Origin: Lacicoccus alkaliphilus DSM 16010
GTDB taxonomy: Bacteria > Bacillota > Bacilli > Staphylococcales > Salinicoccaceae
Direction of reading: 5' to 3'
DNA: 64,000 nucleotides
Assembly (NCBI RefSeq): GCF_900142805.1
Contig: NZ_FRCF01000008.1
Span: forward strand, 40,109 to 104,108
Shown here: positions 61,821 through 64,000 of the stretch, piece by piece
Layout: the number at the start of each line of letters is the position of its first letter
Numbering within the stretch: position 1 is the first letter of the stretch
The notes under the pieces: generated by a model
The model's input: only the letters and a program-made list of their open reading frames with translations
Told to the model about the DNA's origin: nothing
Database searches by the model: none
Position numbers and translations under genes: made by a program

Positions 61821-63662
61821 TCACTTCTTCTTCACGGCAGCCACGTTCAATGCCATATAAACCGAGAACAACGCTTTCGTGTCATCCAGCTCCACGTTCA
61901 GCAGATCACTGATTTTCTCAAGCCTGTAACGGAGGCCTGAGATCGACATCGCCATCGCCTTTGAAGTCGCATTGATGCTCATGCCGTTTTCGATATAATA
62001 CTTCAATGTCTCCGTAAGTTCATCATGTTTATCCGCAGCGATCAGCTCCCCTATCTGGCTTTCTACGAACCTGTTCAACATTGACTGATCGGAGATCTGG
62101 AATAACAGCTTCTCAACCCCCAGGTCATCATAGTAAAGCACGGTTTTGTCATCCGCCTTCGTATTCAGGGCGATCTCCGTCTCTTTGTAGAGTGCAGGCA
62201 GTGAGTTTATGTTTTCCTGAACAGAACTGACACCGACATAAAACTGATGGCGTTTAAACTTCTTTCTGCAATGTTTCAGTAAATCGTTAATCATTGACGG
62301 CTTATCTTTTAAAAGTGTGTTATCCGTCTGTTCTTCCAAAGCAAAGATCAGCTTTCCCGCCTTATAACAGGCAAAAATGTCCAGTCCGCGCTGCTTGAAG
62401 AACAGGTTGATATGCCTCAGCAGTTTTTCATTCCTCTCAATTTCCAGGCTCAAGTCATCGTCCTCGCCCTCCCCCTTTTCCAAAGTGAAGACCCAGTAAT
62501 CGCCTTCAGGATCCAGGTTCAGATACTTGGCTATCCTATACAGTTCCTCTTCTTCAAGCTTCTCATCCAGAATGTCCGTAAGGAAACTCCGTCTGATGTT
62601 CTGGGTGGTCTGGATTTTGATGTTGTCATGCAGCAGTACGATTGACGCCGTGAGCGACGCCTGATCGATGATCATGTGCTCCAGTGGCGTCGGTCTGCTG
62701 TCCCCGTGGTAGATGAATGAACAGTAACCGCGGATTTTATTATCGAAATAAATCGGTGTCCGGAGCAGACCGATTTCAGGTCCCAGCTCAAAGAACCGTG
62801 TCGTCTTGGCCGTCATTTCCTTCAGATCACAATCAAGTGATACGTCTTCGGACTTCACAACAACGTTATGATACTCATCCTCGATGAATATTGGGAGCCC
62901 TGTCGTGCCCCGGAGCAGATCCACAATGCGCTCCAGGCCTTTTTTCGACAGGATGATTTCTATCATTTTCTTGTGTACATCATGGGCGGTGGTGAGATAA
63001 TCCCTTTCCTCTTTCAACTTGGCCGCCACCTCATCCAGTTCTTCTATGACACTGGATGACTGGTAATATGTGGTTTCATGCTCATCCGTCCCCCACGCTT
63101 CAATGGGCTTGCAGACCATTTCGCACTGCCCATCCCCTGTTGCGCCGCATTTTGATTCTTTAACGAGCATCGGCCTGCCGAGTGCACTCGATAAATAGCC
63201 ACTGGCAAACCCGCAAAGTGTATGGCAGACCGGCTGATCGGCAGGTCCTTCAAATTCCAGCTGCTTCTCCACTTCATATGAGTTGTGCCATGAAGCCCTG
63301 ATGTAGTTTATTGTATCTTCTTCATCGTACTTTATCTCTTCGACGATGACATCATCCAGGTGGCCATGCATCCTGTGAAGCATCGGTCCGGCCCTTACCA
63401 GCTCTTCTTCCCTTTCCCATTCCAGCTCCCGCATCCTCTGCCCCTCGCTTACACCTGTATGCCATCCGTACCTTATGAAAACGCCTTTTGTCCGGTCGTT
63501 TCCGATACTGAAGATCAATTCCTGCTTCAAGGCATGTAACGCAGAGACGGGTATGCTCACTGTACGGTCATTGAAAATTCTGCCCAACTGGTCATCAGGC
63601 AATCTTAAGACATCACTTAATTTCTGCACATTATTCTCCTCATTGACTGTGTTGGTCATCAT
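61821..63662 (-). CDS. Phenol-sensor-type regulator: XylR_N and V4R domains with a PucR-type HTH output
   Basis: A 613-residue protein with an unusual mix. Residues about 25-190 match the XylR/DmpR/MopR N-terminal sensor: GWHTGVSEG, GPMLHRMHG (His96), Trp125, and a V4R zinc region with Cys146, Glu169, Cys172 and Cys180. A CdaR/GGDEF-like centre (about 330-480) follows, then a C-terminal HTH_30 (about 545-600, NATSKAMAMSISGLRYRLEKI). There is no AAA+/sigma-54 domain, which the classic phenol sensors have. Its place between the ring-cleavage operon and the flavin reductase gene makes it the likely activator of the island, sensing a phenolic compound. An AAAGGGG site precedes ATG 63662 (a second ATG follows directly). 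Confidence 0.88.
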   Translation of the reverse strand: MMTNTVNEENNVQKLSDVLRLPDDQLGRIFNDRTVSIPVSALHALKQELIFSIGNDRTKGVFIRYGWHTGVSEGQRMRELEWEREEELVRAGPMLHRMHGHLDDVIVEEIKYDEEDTINYIRASWHNSYEVEKQLEFEGPADQPVCHTLCGFASGYLSSALGRPMLVKESKCGATGDGQCEMVCKPIEAWGTDEHETTYYQSSSVIEELDEVAAKLKEERDYLTTAHDVHKKMIEIILSKKGLERIVDLLRGTTGLPIFIEDEYHNVVVKSEDVSLDCDLKEMTAKTTRFFELGPEIGLLRTPIYFDNKIRGYCSFIYHGDSRPTPLEHMIIDQASLTASIVLLHDNIKIQTTQNIRRSFLTDILDEKLEEEELYRIAKYLNLDPEGDYWVFTLEKGEGEDDDLSLEIERNEKLLRHINLFFKQRGLDIFACYKAGKLIFALEEQTDNTLLKDKPSMINDLLKHCRKKFKRHQFYVGVSSVQENINSLPALYKETEIALNTKADDKTVLYYDDLGVEKLLFQISDQSMLNRFVESQIGELIAADKHDELTETLKYYIENGMSINATSKAMAMSISGLRYRLEKISDLLNVELDDTKALFSVYMALNVAAVKKK

Positions 63663-63684
63663 TCATGCACCCCTTTGTCCGGTC

Positions 63685-63733
63685 CTGATTAATCAGAATA
63701 GATTTAATTATTAGTATATTCTGTACTAATAAT
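63685..63733. promoter_or_regulatory. Two dyads in the regulator / flavin-reductase divergent region
   Basis: A 12-base palindrome CTGATTAATCAG (63685-63696) and, 10 bases on, a perfect inverted repeat ATTATTAGTA-N7-TACTAATAAT (63707-63733). These are candidate sites for the regulator encoded next to them. Confidence 0.5.
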
Positions 63734-63828
63734 CCTTATTTTTTAGCACAGTTGGTAGCTTATAATTAAATCCTGCCGGTGATAATATTTAAGTATCCTA
63801 TCCAGGGTGCTTATATCCTGAATTTTTT

Positions 63829-63859
63829 TATAATGATCGTTGGTAGCGATTTCATTATA
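63829..63859. promoter_or_regulatory. Inverted repeat upstream of the flavin reductase gene
   Basis: TATAATGATCG and CGATTTCATTATA form an 8-bp outer and 3-bp inner dyad around TTGGTAG, 76 bases before the start codon. It could be an operator or enhancer-like site; no T-run follows, so it is not a terminator. Confidence 0.45.
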
Positions 63860-63935
63860 GGACATCAAAAGTACATTATCAATCAATAGCTCGACTGGGT
63901 GGATTTATAATCATAAACTCAAGGGGGAAATTATA

Positions 63936-64000
63936 ATGGAAGATCGTCAGTTCAGAAATGCAATGGGTAAATTCGCCACAGGCGTCAACGTGATCGCAAC
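63936..64000 (+). CDS. Flavin reductase family protein, 5' end only
   Basis: The first 21 codons (MEDRQFRNAMGKFATGVNVI and on) match the opening of FMN/FAD reductases such as HpaC, HsaB and NTA-reductase, where the FRNAMGKFATGVNV pattern is highly conserved. The rest lies beyond the window. It is the natural partner of the monooxygenase at 58.6 kb, supplying reduced flavin. AAGGGGG precedes the ATG. Confidence 0.85.
   Translation, partial: MEDRQFRNAMGKFATGVNVIA

Overview
The window looks like a chromosomal segment of a low-to-moderate GC Gram-positive bacterium (Bacillota, Bacilli). Gene content points towards the Staphylococcaceae, possibly a halotolerant relative such as Salinicoccus or Jeotgalicoccus. 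The support is strong AGGAGG-type ribosome sites, M-box, SAM-I and guanine riboswitches, sigma-B-type promoters, GTG/TTG starts, cre-like boxes, lipoprotein solute-binding proteins and very acidic stress proteins. The genus is inference only. I see no rRNA, CRISPR array, transposase or phage module, and one tRNA (Ala, anticodon GGC).

Layout. 0-9 kb holds the end of a fluoride exporter, a PAP2 phosphatase, an M-box riboswitch with mgtE, an EamA exporter, a macrodomain protein, a serine hydrolase, an M15 peptidase, an orphan family-5 solute-binding lipoprotein and a PNPOx-fold protein. 9-14 kb holds an M20 amidohydrolase with two membrane proteins (one DUF5058-like), divergent from a PucR-type regulator and sharing a perfect dyad; this may be a ureide or carbamoyl-compound uptake and hydrolysis unit. 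13.7-21.4 kb holds an FNT channel, tRNA-Ala, purC, a yxlEFG-like ABC exporter, adenine deaminase, a DUF1189-like protein and an MFS transporter. 21.4-26.2 kb holds an aromatic-ring-type FAD monooxygenase, a Tat-exported gluconate-dehydrogenase-like pair and msrA.

26.3-32.7 kb is one sulfur operon on the minus strand: promoter, SAM-I riboswitch, a MetY fused to a CoA-binding domain, a sulfonate/taurine-type ABC transporter and an AMP-forming acyl-CoA ligase. 32.9-41.9 kb is mixed: an RDD protein, a LysR regulator, a sarcosine/N-methyltryptophan-oxidase-like enzyme, a second orphan solute-binding protein, a CAP-domain protein behind an attenuator-like hairpin, cardiolipin synthase, and a secreted protein with a Tyr/Asp/His tract. 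42-46.2 kb is an acyl-lipid cluster: FabF, DegV/FakB-like, PlsX-like and an acryloyl-CoA-reductase-like enzyme. 46.3-50.4 kb holds a YefM-YoeB toxin-antitoxin pair and a decayed ORF beside guaBA, which is controlled by a guanine riboswitch.

50.5-55.2 kb is a general-stress region: three YflT/GSP17M-domain proteins, two of them tandem paralogues each with a sigma-B promoter, plus a YfbU-family protein preceded by a 35-codon ORF and a TPR-type regulator. 55.2-64 kb is an aromatic meta-cleavage island: DmpG and DmpF, an FAH-family enzyme, an acyl-CoA-dehydrogenase-fold monooxygenase, an extradiol dioxygenase, a ring-fission hydrolase and the start of its flavin reductase. The island's regulator combines a XylR/DmpR/MopR-type phenol-sensor domain with a PucR-type helix-turn-helix output. 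The predicted flow is phenolic compound to catechol, to semialdehyde, to 2-hydroxydienoate, to 4-hydroxy-2-oxoacid, to pyruvate plus acetyl-CoA.
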